Shown here: piece after piece, positions 28,092 to 38,128 of the stretch | How positions within the stretch are numbered: the first letter of the stretch is position 1 | Layout: each line of letters opens with the position of its first letter | NCBI GenBank assembly: GCA_963838035.1 | Contig: CAWIPM010000005.1 | Span: forward strand, 224,651-288,650 | Origin: CAVVNN01 sp963838035 | GTDB lineage: Bacteria > Actinomycetota > Thermoleophilia > Solirubrobacterales > 70-9 | DNA length: 64,000 nucleotides | Direction: 5' to 3' | The notes under the pieces: generated by a model | The model's input: the letters and a program-made list of their open reading frames with translations, nothing else | What the model was told of the DNA's origin: nothing | The model's database searches: none | Made by a program: the position numbers and the translations under genes

Positions 28092-28423
28092 CAGATCGAC
28101 GCTCCGCTGCGCTTCGCGAACCGCTCGCGCTTGCCGCCTTTGTCCTCGCGCACACCGACCCGGGTCGGCTTGTTGTCTTTGGGGTCGAGCAGCATCACGT
28201 TGGAGACGTGGATCGGCCCCTCCTTCTCGACGATGCCGCCGGCGTCGGCGCGTTTCGTGTCGCTGACCGAGCGCGGCCGCTCGGCCCGCTTGATCATGTT
28301 CAGGTGCTCGACGTAGACCCTCTGCTTCTTCGGCTCGGCGCGCACCACGCGGCCGGTCTTGCCGGCGTCCTTGCCGCCGATCACCATCACCTGGTCGTCG
28401 GTCTTGATCCGCATCCGCTTCAT
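28091..28423 (-). CDS. rplX: 50S ribosomal protein L24
   Basis: A 110-residue protein with the KOW motif QVMVIGGKDAGKTGRVVRAEPKKQRVYVEHLN. It binds early to 23S rRNA and lies near the tunnel exit. It shares single bases with rplN upstream and rplE downstream. Confidence 0.97.
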   Translation of the reverse strand: MKRMRIKTDDQVMVIGGKDAGKTGRVVRAEPKKQRVYVEHLNMIKRAERPRSVSDTKRADAGGIVEKEGPIHVSNVMLLDPKDNKPTRVGVREDKGGKRERFAKRSGASI

Positions 28424-28794
28424 CAGAGGACCTCGGGGGCGAGCGAGACGATTTTCATGAAGTTCTTGTCGCGCAATTCACGAGCGACGGGTCCGAAGAT
28501 GCGGGTGCCACGGGGGTTGTTGTTGGCCGGGTCGATCAGCACCGCGGCGTTCTCGTCGAAGGAGATGTAGGTGCCGTCGGAGCGACCGAGCGCCTTCTTG
28601 GTCCGCACCACGACGGCCTGCACGACCTCGCCCTTGCGGACCCCGCCCTGCGGGCTCGCCTGTTTGACGGTGGCGGTGATCACGTCCCCGATCCCGGCAT
28701 AGCGCCGGTGCGAGCCGCCCTTGACCCGGATGCAGAGGATCTCCCGAGCCCCGGAGTTGTCCGCGACCTTGAGCCGTGTCTCCTGCTGGATCAC
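28423..28794 (-). CDS. rplN: 50S ribosomal protein L14
   Basis: A 123-residue protein starting MIQQETRLKVADNSGAREIL, with GTRIFGPVARELRDKNFMKIVSLAPEV at the end. It lies at the subunit interface. Its ATG overlaps the TGA of rpsQ by 4 bases. Confidence 0.97.
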   Translation of the reverse strand: MIQQETRLKVADNSGAREILCIRVKGGSHRRYAGIGDVITATVKQASPQGGVRKGEVVQAVVVRTKKALGRSDGTYISFDENAAVLIDPANNNPRGTRIFGPVARELRDKNFMKIVSLAPEVL

Positions 28795-29501
28795 TTCGCC
28801 TTCTCCACTACCTCGACCAGGCGCCAGCGCTTGGTCTTCGAGAGCGGTCGCGTCTCGACCACCCGCACCACATCGCCCTCGCCGGCCTCGTTGCGCTCGT
28901 CGTGGGCATGCAACGTCCGCGAGCGCCGCACGACCTTCTCATAGACCGGGTGCCGCCGAGCGATGTCGATCCGCACGGTGATCGACTTCTGCCCCTTGTC
29001 GGAAACGACGATCCCCTGCCGGACCTTGGCCGCATTCGGGCTCCGCTCAGCCACCGGAGTCCCGGTCCTGGCATCCCCCTCCTCAGCCTTGGCGCCGGCC
29101 CGCTCCTTACGCCTCAGCGCGGCCTTGGCCTTGCGCGCCTCGGCCCGCTTGGCGGCCCGCTCCTCCGGGCTCAGCTGCGGCCCCGGCTGATGCGGCCTGC
29201 GCGATCGCTCCAGCCTCCGCCGCTCCTTCCAGGGCAAATCGTCCTCAGGCGAAGGCTCCGCAGCAGGCTCCGATTCGGCAGCAGCAGGCTCCTGAGCCGA
29301 CTCCGGCTCCTCGGCTTTCTCCTCAGCCTGGACCTCCGAGTCCTCGGCCTCTGCCTCCTCCTGCGCAGCCTCAGGCGTCTCGGCGGACTCAGCCGGAGCA
29401 TCGTCCCGAGCCTCGGCCTCGGCCTCGGCCTCGGGCGCAGCGTCCGCGACCTCGGCGCCCTCGTCCTGAGCCTCTATGTCTTTGTTCTCGTCGTCCGTCA
29501 T
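28791..29501 (-). CDS. rpsQ: 30S ribosomal protein S17 with long acidic N-terminal extension
   Basis: A 236-residue protein, where S17 is normally 80-95 residues. The S17 domain is only the last 85 or so residues: VRQGIVVSDKGQKSITVRIDIARRHPVYEKVVRRS through TRPLSKTKRWRLVEVVEKAK. The first 95 or so residues are acidic low-complexity (EAEAEAEARDDAPAESAETPE); then a basic stretch follows (KERRRLERSRRPHQ, EERAAKRAEARKAKAALRRK). The whole frame is free of stops, starts with ATG 29501 and overlaps rpmC by 4 bases, which supports translation of the full length. Confidence 0.95.
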   Translation of the reverse strand: MTDDENKDIEAQDEGAEVADAAPEAEAEAEARDDAPAESAETPEAAQEEAEAEDSEVQAEEKAEEPESAQEPAAAESEPAAEPSPEDDLPWKERRRLERSRRPHQPGPQLSPEERAAKRAEARKAKAALRRKERAGAKAEEGDARTGTPVAERSPNAAKVRQGIVVSDKGQKSITVRIDIARRHPVYEKVVRRSRTLHAHDERNEAGEGDVVRVVETRPLSKTKRWRLVEVVEKAK

Positions 29502-29713
29502 ACCCTCTTCAGCTCTCTCTCAACGTCAATCCCACGCTCCCGCGCGATCGTCAGCAGCTTTGCAATGTCCCGTTTCGCGGCGCCGAGCCGGGCGGTGTTC
29601 TCCAACTCGCCCGTAGCGTGCCGAAAGCGCAGGTTGAACGCCTCCTGCTTGGCGTCGATCAGCTTCACCACCAGCTCGTCGTCCTTCATGTCGTGGACCT
29701 CGGCGCCCTTCAT
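29498..29713 (-). CDS. rpmC: 50S ribosomal protein L29
   Basis: A 71-residue protein starting at ATG 29713 (MKGAEVHDMKDDELVVKL), with EAFNLRFRHATGELENTARLGAAKRDIAKLLTI, the L29 signature. It sits at the tunnel exit next to L23. The start shares one base with the stop of rplP. Confidence 0.97.
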   Translation of the reverse strand: MKGAEVHDMKDDELVVKLIDAKQEAFNLRFRHATGELENTARLGAAKRDIAKLLTIARERGIDVERELKRV

Positions 29714-30132
29714 CAGGCCTCCGCCCCCTCGCGCTTGACGAACTTGGTCTTGACCGGAAGCTTGTGCCCGGCCAGCCTCAGCGCCTCGCGGGCGAGGTCC
29801 TCGGGAACGCCGGCCAGCTCGAACATCACGCGCCCGGGCTTGACCACAGCGACCCAGCCCTCGGGGTTGCCCTTGCCGGAGCCCATCCGGGTCTCGGCCG
29901 GCTTCTTGGTGAACGGCTTGTCGGGGAAGACGTTGATCCAGACCTTCCCGCCACGTTTGATCTTGCGCGTCATCGCGATACGGGCGGCCTCGATCTGGCG
30001 GTTGGTGATCCAGGCGCGATCCAGCGACTTCAGCCCGTACTCGCCGAAGGAGACGGTGCTTCCGCCCTTTGTGTTGCCGCGCATCCGGCCGCGCATCTGT
30101 TTGCGGTGCTTGACCCGCTTCGGCATCAGCAT
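29713..30132 (-). CDS. rplP: 50S ribosomal protein L16
   Basis: A 139-residue protein starting MLMPKRVKHRKQMRGRM, with WITNRQIEAARIAMTR and GSGKGNPEGWVAVVKPG. L16 lies near the A site and peptidyl-transferase centre. ATG 30132 gives the family-like MLMP start, sharing one base with the rpsC stop; ATG 30126 is also possible. Confidence 0.97.
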   Translation of the reverse strand: MLMPKRVKHRKQMRGRMRGNTKGGSTVSFGEYGLKSLDRAWITNRQIEAARIAMTRKIKRGGKVWINVFPDKPFTKKPAETRMGSGKGNPEGWVAVVKPGRVMFELAGVPEDLAREALRLAGHKLPVKTKFVKREGAEA

Positions 30133-30882
30133 CAGCGACCACCCCCACCGCGTGGGCCGCCACGCTCGCCACGACCGCGGTCGCCGCCAGGTCGCCCGCC
30201 CCGCTGGCCTCCGGAGGGAGGCTCGCCGTCAGCGGTGATCTGGTCGGAGCGGAAGCCCTCGGGCATCACTTCGCCCTTGTTGATCCAGCATTTGACGCCG
30301 ATCCGGCCGGTCGTCGTCCGCGCCTCGAAGAAGCCGTAGTCGATGTCCGCGCGCAGTGTGTGCAGCGGTACCCGCCCATCCGAATAGCCTTCGGTCCGCG
30401 CCATCTCGGCGCCGCCGAGGCGGCCGGAGACCTGGACCTTGACGCCCTTCGCGCCGGAGCGCATCGCCGAGGTCAGCGCCCGTTTCATCGCGCGGCGGAA
30501 GGCGACCCGGTTCTGCAGCTGCTCGGCGATCGACTGGGCGACCAGCTTGGCATCGAGCTCGGGGCGCTTCACCTCGCGGATGTTGACCTTCACCGGGGCT
30601 GCCGGTCAGCTTGTGCAGCTCCTTGCGCAGCGCGTCGACTTCGCTGCCGGACTTGCCGATCACGATGCCCGGGCGCGCGGTGTGGATGTCGACGGCCACC
30701 TCGCCGCGACGCTCGATCGTGATGTCGGAGAGCCCGGCGTGGGCAAGCTTGCCGAGAATGTGATCGCGGATCTGCATGTCCTCGTGGAGGATGTCGGCGA
30801 AGTTTTTCTCGTCAAACCAGTTCGACTTCCAATCATGGATGTAGCCGACGCGGAAGCCCTCAGGATGGATCTTCTGTCCCAT
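30132..30882 (-). pseudogene. rpsC: 30S ribosomal protein S3, one apparent frameshift
   Basis: ATG 30882 opens S3 (MGQKIHPEGFRVGYIHDWKS, KH domain with RPGIVIGKSGSEVDALRKEL). Frame is lost after HKLTGSP, at the GGGG of 30595-30598. One base further, S3 continues as VKVNIREVKRPELDAKLVAQ and GRIGVKCWINKGEVMPEGF, ending at 30132. Dropping one base from the homopolymer restores the protein. S3 is normally essential, so this is most likely a sequence error. The restored C-terminus is a Gly/Arg/Pro-rich tail (RGGRPGGDRGRGERGG) longer than usual. Confidence 0.9.
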
Positions 30883-30886
30883 GTCC

Positions 30887-31447
30887 TCAGTCCTCTTCCG
30901 GGCTCAGCGCCACGGCGATGTGGCTGGTTCGCTTGTGGATCGGGGTCGCCCGCCCCTGGGCGCGCGGCCGGTAGCGCTTCAGCGTCGGCCCTTCGTCGAC
31001 CGTGATCTCGGCCACCCGCATCTCGTCCCCGATCAGGTCGTGGTTGTTCTCGGCGTTGGAGGCGGCGGAGTCGATCAGCTTGCGGATGTCGTGGGCGGCG
31101 CCACGGGGTGAGAACTGCAACAGCGCACGGGCCTTCTCGATGTGCAGGCCGCGCACCTGATCGGCGATCAGCCGGGCCTTGCGGGGGGCGATCCGCACAT
31201 AGCGGGAGCTGGCGCGGACAACGATCGCGACCGGCTCCTTCTTCGGCTCCGCTTTCGGCTTTGCAGCCTCTTTTTTCGTCGCGGCTTTTTTCCGAGTCGG
31301 TTTTTTCGCGGCCGCTTTGCCCTCTGTTTTGCCCGCTGCTTTTTTCGCAGCGCTTTTCGGCGCGTTCCCTTTTTTCGCAGCGGCTTTTCTTGGCTCTTTT
31401 TTGGCCACTTTTTTGCCGCGTTTCTTATCCGGTTTATCGTCGGCCAT
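30887..31447 (-). CDS. rplV: 50S ribosomal protein L22 with Lys/Ala-rich N-terminal extension
   Basis: A 186-residue protein, where L22 is normally about 110. L22 itself begins near residue 75 (VVRASSRYVRIAPRKARLIADQVRG) and ends RTSHIAVALSPEED. The first 70 or so residues are Lys/Ala repeats (KKAAGKTEGKAAAKKPTRKK) that look like a histone-H1 tail. The start is ATG 31447, 2 bases after rpsS. L22 lines the peptide tunnel with its loop while its globular part is on the solvent side. Confidence 0.95.
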   Translation of the reverse strand: MADDKPDKKRGKKVAKKEPRKAAAKKGNAPKSAAKKAAGKTEGKAAAKKPTRKKAATKKEAAKPKAEPKKEPVAIVVRASSRYVRIAPRKARLIADQVRGLHIEKARALLQFSPRGAAHDIRKLIDSAASNAENNHDLIGDEMRVAEITVDEGPTLKRYRPRAQGRATPIHKRTSHIAVALSPEED

Positions 31448-31449
31448 CG

Positions 31450-31722
31450 CTACTCGCCCCTGCTGCTGCCGGAATGGGTGCGGAAGGTCCGGGTCGGCGC
31501 GAACTCGCCCAGCTTGTGGCCGACCATCGACTCCGAGATGAAGACCGGGATGTGTTTGCGGCCATCGTGGACGGCGATCGTGTGGCCGACCATCTCGGGG
31601 AAGACCGTCGACATCCGCGACCAGGTTTTCAGCATCTGCTTCTGGCCCGACTCGTTCATCGCGGCGACGCGCTGCATCAGCCGCTCCTCCACCCACGGGC
31701 CCTTTTTCGTCGAGCGTGCCAT
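31450..31722 (-). CDS. rpsS: 30S ribosomal protein S19
   Basis: A 90-residue protein starting MARSTKKGPWVEERLMQRV, with WSRMSTVFPEMVGHTIAVHDGRKHIPVFI and GHKLGEFAPTRTFRTH. It lies in the 30S head with S13. ATG 31722 shares one base with the rplB stop. Confidence 0.97.
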   Translation of the reverse strand: MARSTKKGPWVEERLMQRVAAMNESGQKQMLKTWSRMSTVFPEMVGHTIAVHDGRKHIPVFISESMVGHKLGEFAPTRTFRTHSGSSRGE

Positions 31723-32567
31723 CAGCGCGACTTCTTCTTGCCGCGGCGGCGTCCGCGCACGATGTAGCGGTCGGACTGCTTGCCCTTCTTGCGGGTGCGG
31801 TAGCCCAGCGTCGGCTTGCCCCACGGCGTTACCGGGTGCCCACCGGGCGTGTGGTGGGCCTCGCCGCCCCCGTGCGGGTGGTCGACCGGGTTCATTGCCA
31901 CGCCGCGGGTCTGCGGGCGCTTGCCCTTGTGGCGGTTGCGGCCGGCCTTGCCGATCTTGATGTTCTGGTGCTCGGCATTGGAGAGCGCGCCGACGGTCGC
32001 CCTGCACTCGGCGCGAACCATCCGCATCTCCGAGGAAGGCAGGCGCAGCGTCACCATGTCGCCCTCCTTCGCCGCGAGCTGGATCGCGGCGCCGGCCGCA
32101 CGGCCGAGCTTGCCGCCCTGGCCGGGAACCATCTCGACGTTGTGGACGATCGTGCCGGTCGGCATCTCCCGCAGCGCCATCGCGTGACCCGGCTTGATGT
32201 CGGCGCCGGGGCCGGACTTGACCTCGTCCCCGACCGCCAGCTGTGCCGGCGCGAGGATGTAGCTCTTGGCCCCGTCGGCGTAGTGGAGCAGGGCGATGTA
32301 GCAGCTGCGGTTCGGGTCGTACTCGATCGTCGCCACCTTCGCCGGCACGCCGTCCTTGAGGCGCTTGAAGTCGATCTGGCGGTAGCGACGCTTGGCGCCG
32401 CCGCCACGGTGGCGCGCGGTTACGCGGCCATTGACGTTGCGGCCGCCGGAGCGGCGCAGCCCCTCGGTCAACTTGCGCTCCGGCTCGCTCGCGGTGAGCT
32501 GCTCGCGCAGCGGGTACGTCGCGAAGCGGCGCCCCGGGCTGGTCGGTTTTGTCTTTCGGTTCGGCAT
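31722..32567 (-). CDS. rplB: 50S ribosomal protein L2
   Basis: A 281-residue protein starting at ATG 32567. GRVTARHRGGGAKRRYRQIDFKR is in the N-terminal part, and VDHPHGGGEAHHTPGGHPVTPWGK in the C-terminal part includes the conserved His important for peptidyl-transferase activity. Length is normal (about 275). Confidence 0.97.
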   Translation of the reverse strand: MPNRKTKPTSPGRRFATYPLREQLTASEPERKLTEGLRRSGGRNVNGRVTARHRGGGAKRRYRQIDFKRLKDGVPAKVATIEYDPNRSCYIALLHYADGAKSYILAPAQLAVGDEVKSGPGADIKPGHAMALREMPTGTIVHNVEMVPGQGGKLGRAAGAAIQLAAKEGDMVTLRLPSSEMRMVRAECRATVGALSNAEHQNIKIGKAGRNRHKGKRPQTRGVAMNPVDHPHGGGEAHHTPGGHPVTPWGKPTLGYRTRKKGKQSDRYIVRGRRRGKKKSR

Positions 32568-32581
32568 CCCTATCCCAGTCT

Positions 32582-32875
32582 CTACGCGGTCTCCGCGCCC
32601 TCGAACAGCTCGATCCGTTCGCCCGGGGCAACCTGGACGACCGCCTTCTTCCAAGCGCGGGTGCGGCCCTGGTGCAGGCCACGGCGCTTCGGCTTCGGCC
32701 GCACCTTGGCGGTGCGCACGGCGGCGACCCTGACACCGAAGACCTCCTCGACGGCGCTGGCGATCTGCGTCTTGTGCGCGCGGTCGTCGACCCGGAACGT
32801 GTACTTGCCCTCCGCGATCAAGGCGTAGCTCTTCTCCGAAATCACGGGGCGGATGAGGATGTTGCGCGCGTCCAT
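32582..32875 (-). CDS. rplW: 50S ribosomal protein L23
   Basis: A 97-residue protein starting MDARNILIRPVISEKSYALI. The basic loop KPKRRGLHQGRTRAWKKAVV is typical. It is the docking site for trigger factor and SRP at the tunnel exit. It shares one base with rplD. Confidence 0.97.
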   Translation of the reverse strand: MDARNILIRPVISEKSYALIAEGKYTFRVDDRAHKTQIASAVEEVFGVRVAAVRTAKVRPKPKRRGLHQGRTRAWKKAVVQVAPGERIELFEGAETA

Positions 32876-33498
32876 CAGCCGAGACGCTCCTCAAGCTTCG
32901 ACAGGGCGGCTTCGGAGAGGACCATCGAGGCGGCGCCGATCACGTCGGCGACGCCGATCGCGCCGACCTCGACAACCTGGGCCCGGGGGATGTTGCGGAA
33001 GCTCTTCACTGCACCGGTCTCCTCGGCCGCCAAGACGATCAGGGTCGAGGGCTTCGCCCCCCACTTCGCCAGCGCCTCGGCGGCCTGCCTGGTCGAGGGA
33101 GTCTCGAACGCGGTCGCGTCGAGGACGGCGACGCTGCCCCGCTCGGCGTGGACAGAGAGCGCCGCCCGCATCGCCTTGCGGCGCGCTTTGCGGTTGACCT
33201 TGACCGTGTAGTGGCGCGACTTGGGGCCGAAGGCGACGCCGCCGCCGGTGCGGTTCGGCACGCTGAGAGCGCCGGCGCGGGCGCGGCCCGTGCCCTTCTG
33301 GCGCCATGCCTTGGCGGTGGTCATCGAGACCTCGCCGCGGGTCAGGGTCGACGCGGTGCCGCGGCGGCGCGCTGCCATGTCGGCGCGGGCGGCCTCGTGC
33401 ACAAGCGAGTGGTGGAAGGGCTCGGCAAACAACTCCTTCGGCAGGTCCGCCTTGGTCGTCTTGCCGAGTACCGGCGCTTTGGCGGCAGCTTTAGCCAT
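32875..33498 (-). CDS. rplD: 50S ribosomal protein L4
   Basis: A 207-residue protein with RGEVSMTTAKAWRQKGTGRARAGALSVPNRTGGGVAFGPKSRHY, the L4 tunnel-loop region. In many bacteria L4 also represses the S10 operon. It overlaps rplC by 8 bases. The N-terminus (MAKAAAKAPVLGKTTKADLP) is Ala/Lys-rich. Confidence 0.97.
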   Translation of the reverse strand: MAKAAAKAPVLGKTTKADLPKELFAEPFHHSLVHEAARADMAARRRGTASTLTRGEVSMTTAKAWRQKGTGRARAGALSVPNRTGGGVAFGPKSRHYTVKVNRKARRKAMRAALSVHAERGSVAVLDATAFETPSTRQAAEALAKWGAKPSTLIVLAAEETGAVKSFRNIPRAQVVEVGAIGVADVIGAASMVLSEAALSKLEERLG

Positions 33499-34120
33499 CG
33501 GCCCTCACCTCGACCACGGAGTTGCGCGAGCCCGGCACCGAGCCCTTGATCAGCAGCAGGTTGCGCTCGGTGTCGACGTCGGCGACCTCCAGTCCCTTCT
33601 GGGTGACGCGCTTGTTGCCCATCTGGCCCGGCATCCGCATCCCCTTGAAGACGCGTGCAGGGAAGGCGCTGGCGCCGATCGAGCCCGGGGCGCGGACGTT
33701 GTGTGAGCCGTGGCTGACCGGCCCGCGGCTGAAGTTGTGGCGCTTGATCCCGCCCTGGAAGCCCTTGCCGATCGAGACCCCGGAGACCTTCACCTTCTGA
33801 CCGGCCTCGAAGGAGGCGACGGTGACGTCGTCGCCGATCTTCGGGCCCTCCTCGGCGCCGAGGTCCTCGTCGCGGAACTCGACCAGGTGGCGCATCGGCG
33901 GCGCTCCGGCCTTCCGAACGTGACCCTCCTCCGCCCTCGTCAGCTTGCCCTCCTTGACCTCGCCGAAGGCGAGCTGGACGGCGGCGTATCCGTCGCGCTC
34001 GTCCTCGCGGACCGCGGTCACCTTGCAGGGCCCTGCCTCGATCACCGTCACCGGGACGACCGTCCCGTCCTCGCGGAACAACTGCGTCATGCCGAGCTTC
34101 TTTCCCAAGATCGCAGCCAT
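33491..34120 (-). CDS. rplC: 50S ribosomal protein L3
   Basis: A 209-residue protein. AILGKKLGMTQLFREDGTVVPVT at the start and FQGGIKRHNFSRGPVSHGSHNVRAPGSIG as the central loop mark L3, which reaches toward the peptidyl-transferase centre. It lies 8 bases after rpsJ. Confidence 0.97.
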   Translation of the reverse strand: MAAILGKKLGMTQLFREDGTVVPVTVIEAGPCKVTAVREDERDGYAAVQLAFGEVKEGKLTRAEEGHVRKAGAPPMRHLVEFRDEDLGAEEGPKIGDDVTVASFEAGQKVKVSGVSIGKGFQGGIKRHNFSRGPVSHGSHNVRAPGSIGASAFPARVFKGMRMPGQMGNKRVTQKGLEVADVDTERNLLLIKGSVPGSRNSVVEVRADG

Positions 34121-34128
34121 TTCTTCAC

Positions 34129-34449
34129 CTAGAGGCGGATCTCGATGTCGACGCCCGCCGGCAGCGAGTCCAGCCGCTGCAACGAGTCGACGGTTTTCGG
34201 CGACGGTTGGAGGATGTCGATCAGCCGCTTGTGAGTGCGGATCTCGAAGTGCTCGCGCGAGTCCTTGTCCTTGAACGGTGAGCGGATCACGCAGTAGACG
34301 TTTTTCTCGGTCGGCAGCGGCACCGGACCGGAGACCGTGGCGCCCGTGCGCTCGGCGGTCTCGACGATCTCACGGGCAGCCCGGTCTATGGCGTCGTGGT
34401 CGTACGCCTTCAGCCGGATTCGGATTTTCTGTGCCGCTATCGCTGCCAC
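34129..34449 (-). CDS. rpsJ: 30S ribosomal protein S10 (NusE)
   Basis: A 106-residue protein with KIRIRLKAYDHDAIDRAAREIVETAERTGA and SPFKDKDSREHFEIRTHKRLIDI. S10 works in the 30S head and as NusE in antitermination with NusG, also encoded here. It is the first gene of the S10-spc-alpha string, 160 bases downstream of tuf. Confidence 0.97.
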   Translation of the reverse strand: MAAIAAQKIRIRLKAYDHDAIDRAAREIVETAERTGATVSGPVPLPTEKNVYCVIRSPFKDKDSREHFEIRTHKRLIDILQPSPKTVDSLQRLDSLPAGVDIEIRL

Positions 34450-34500
34450 TTCGATTCTGTCTCTCTCGGTCTCTCTTGCGCAGTCCTAACCGCGCAATAA

Positions 34501-34530
34501 GGGCGGGGCCCCTTGGGTGGGGCGCCGCCC
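34501..34530 (-). promoter_or_regulatory. GC-rich hairpin in the rpsJ upstream leader
   Basis: Bases 34501-34512 and 34519-34530 pair over 11 of 12 positions with a 6-base loop. The hairpin lies about 50 bases upstream of the rpsJ start on the minus strand. It may be a second terminator for tuf or part of a regulated S10 leader; sequence alone does not decide. Confidence 0.4.
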
Positions 34531-34578
34531 CGGTCGTATGTCCTTTGCAGTTGTCTCGCCGCCCGGCGGGCAGCGAAA

Positions 34579-34599
34579 GGGCGGGCCGGTGGCCCGCCC
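34579..34599 (-). terminator. Perfect 9-bp GC hairpin after tuf
   Basis: GGGCGGGCC (34579-34587), loop GGT, then GGCCCGCCC (34591-34599), beginning about 10 bases after the tuf stop on the minus strand. It lacks a U run, as is common for terminators of high-GC actinobacteria. It would end or attenuate tuf transcription before rpsJ. Confidence 0.6.
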
Positions 34600-34608
34600 C
34601 GGGTGTCG

Positions 34609-35793
34609 TTACTCGATGATCTCGCTGACGACCCCCGAGCCCACGGTGCGCCCACCCTCGCGGATGGCGAAACGCAGGCCCTGATCCATGGCGATCGGCT
34701 GGATCAGCTCGATCGTCATCTCGACGTTGTCGCCCGGCATCACCATCTCGGTCCCCTCGGGGAGGTTGGCGATCCCGGTCACGTCGGTGGTGCGGAAGTA
34801 GAACTGAGGCCGGTAGCCGGAGAAGAACGGGGTGTGGCGACCACCCTCCTCCTTCTTCAGGCAGTAGACCTCGGCCTTGAACTTGGTGTGCGGCGTAATC
34901 GAGCCGGGCTTGCAGAGCACCTGACCGCGCTCGATCTCCTCGCGCTTGGTGCCTCGCAGCAGAGCGCCGATGTTGTCGCCGGCCTGGCCCTGGTCGAGGA
35001 TCTTGCGAAACATCTCGACCCCGGTGACGACGGTCGTCGTGGTGTCCGTGATTCCGACGATCTCGACCTCGTCGCCGGTGTTGACGATCCCCTGCTCGAC
35101 CCGGCCCGTGGCGACGGTGCCGCGGCCGGTGATCGAGAAGATGTCCTCGATCGGCATCAGGAAGGGCTTGTCAAGCTCGCGGACCGGCTCCGGGATGTAG
35201 GAGTCGAGTGCGTCGGCCAGCTCGAAGATCGCCTTCTGGGCCTCCTCGTCGCCCTCCAGCGCCTTCAGCGCGGAGCCCTTGACGATCGGCGTGTCGTCGC
35301 CCGGGAAGTCGTACTCGTTGAGCAGGTCCTTGACCTCCTCCTCGACCAGCTCGACCAGCTCCTCGTCGTCGACCTGGTCGATCTTGTTGAGGAAGACGAC
35401 CACGTGCGGCACGTTCACCTGGCGGGCGAGCAGGATGTGCTCGCGCGTCTGCGGCATCACGCCGTCGGCGGCGGAGACGACCAGGATCGCCCCGTCCATC
35501 TGGGCGGCGCCGGTGATCATGTTCTTCACATAGTCGGCGTGGCCCGGGCAGTCGACGTGCGCGTAGTGGCGGTTGTCAGTCTGGTACTCGACGTGGGAGG
35601 TCGCGATCGTGATGCCGCGCTCCTTCTCCTCGGGAGCATTGTCGATCTCCGCGAAGCTCTTCGCCTCGGCACCGCCCTTCGTGGAGAGGGTCTGGGTGAT
35701 CGCGGCCGTCAGCGTCGTCTTGCCGTGGTCGATGTGACCGATGGTGCCGACGTTCACATGCGGCTTATCGCGCTCGAACTTCTCCTTGGACAT
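34609..35793 (-). CDS. tuf: Elongation factor Tu
   Basis: A 394-residue GTPase that brings aminoacyl-tRNA to the ribosome. GTP motifs: GHIDHGKTT (G1), DCPGHADYVKNMITGAAQMDGAILVV (G3) and FLNKIDQVDD (G4). ITIATSHVEYQTDNRHYAHVD is the switch I/effector region. It is a full-length gene in its usual position after fusA, with a 143-base gap. Confidence 0.98.
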   Translation of the reverse strand: MSKEKFERDKPHVNVGTIGHIDHGKTTLTAAITQTLSTKGGAEAKSFAEIDNAPEEKERGITIATSHVEYQTDNRHYAHVDCPGHADYVKNMITGAAQMDGAILVVSAADGVMPQTREHILLARQVNVPHVVVFLNKIDQVDDEELVELVEEEVKDLLNEYDFPGDDTPIVKGSALKALEGDEEAQKAIFELADALDSYIPEPVRELDKPFLMPIEDIFSITGRGTVATGRVEQGIVNTGDEVEIVGITDTTTTVVTGVEMFRKILDQGQAGDNIGALLRGTKREEIERGQVLCKPGSITPHTKFKAEVYCLKKEEGGRHTPFFSGYRPQFYFRTTDVTGIANLPEGTEMVMPGDNVEMTIELIQPIAMDQGLRFAIREGGRTVGSGVVSEIIE

Positions 35794-35936
35794 CTCTCTC
35801 CGTTCTACCTTTCGAAGTCGGGTTCTGTCTGGTTTGGCTGTTTAAGTCTGTGGAGCACTGCGTGGCAGGGCGTTTTGTCCTGCCTGCGGGCGAACCTGGG
35901 AAATATAGCCAGATGCCCGCCTCCTCCGCGGTTGGG

Positions 35937-38048
<2,112 letters not shown>

Positions 38049-38128
38049 GTCCGTAAGGTGGGTGGTGGTTGTCCTTGAAGCGGGGTCGAGTGAAACGTAG
38101 GCGCGCCGGCGAAAGCCGGGAGAAGCGC

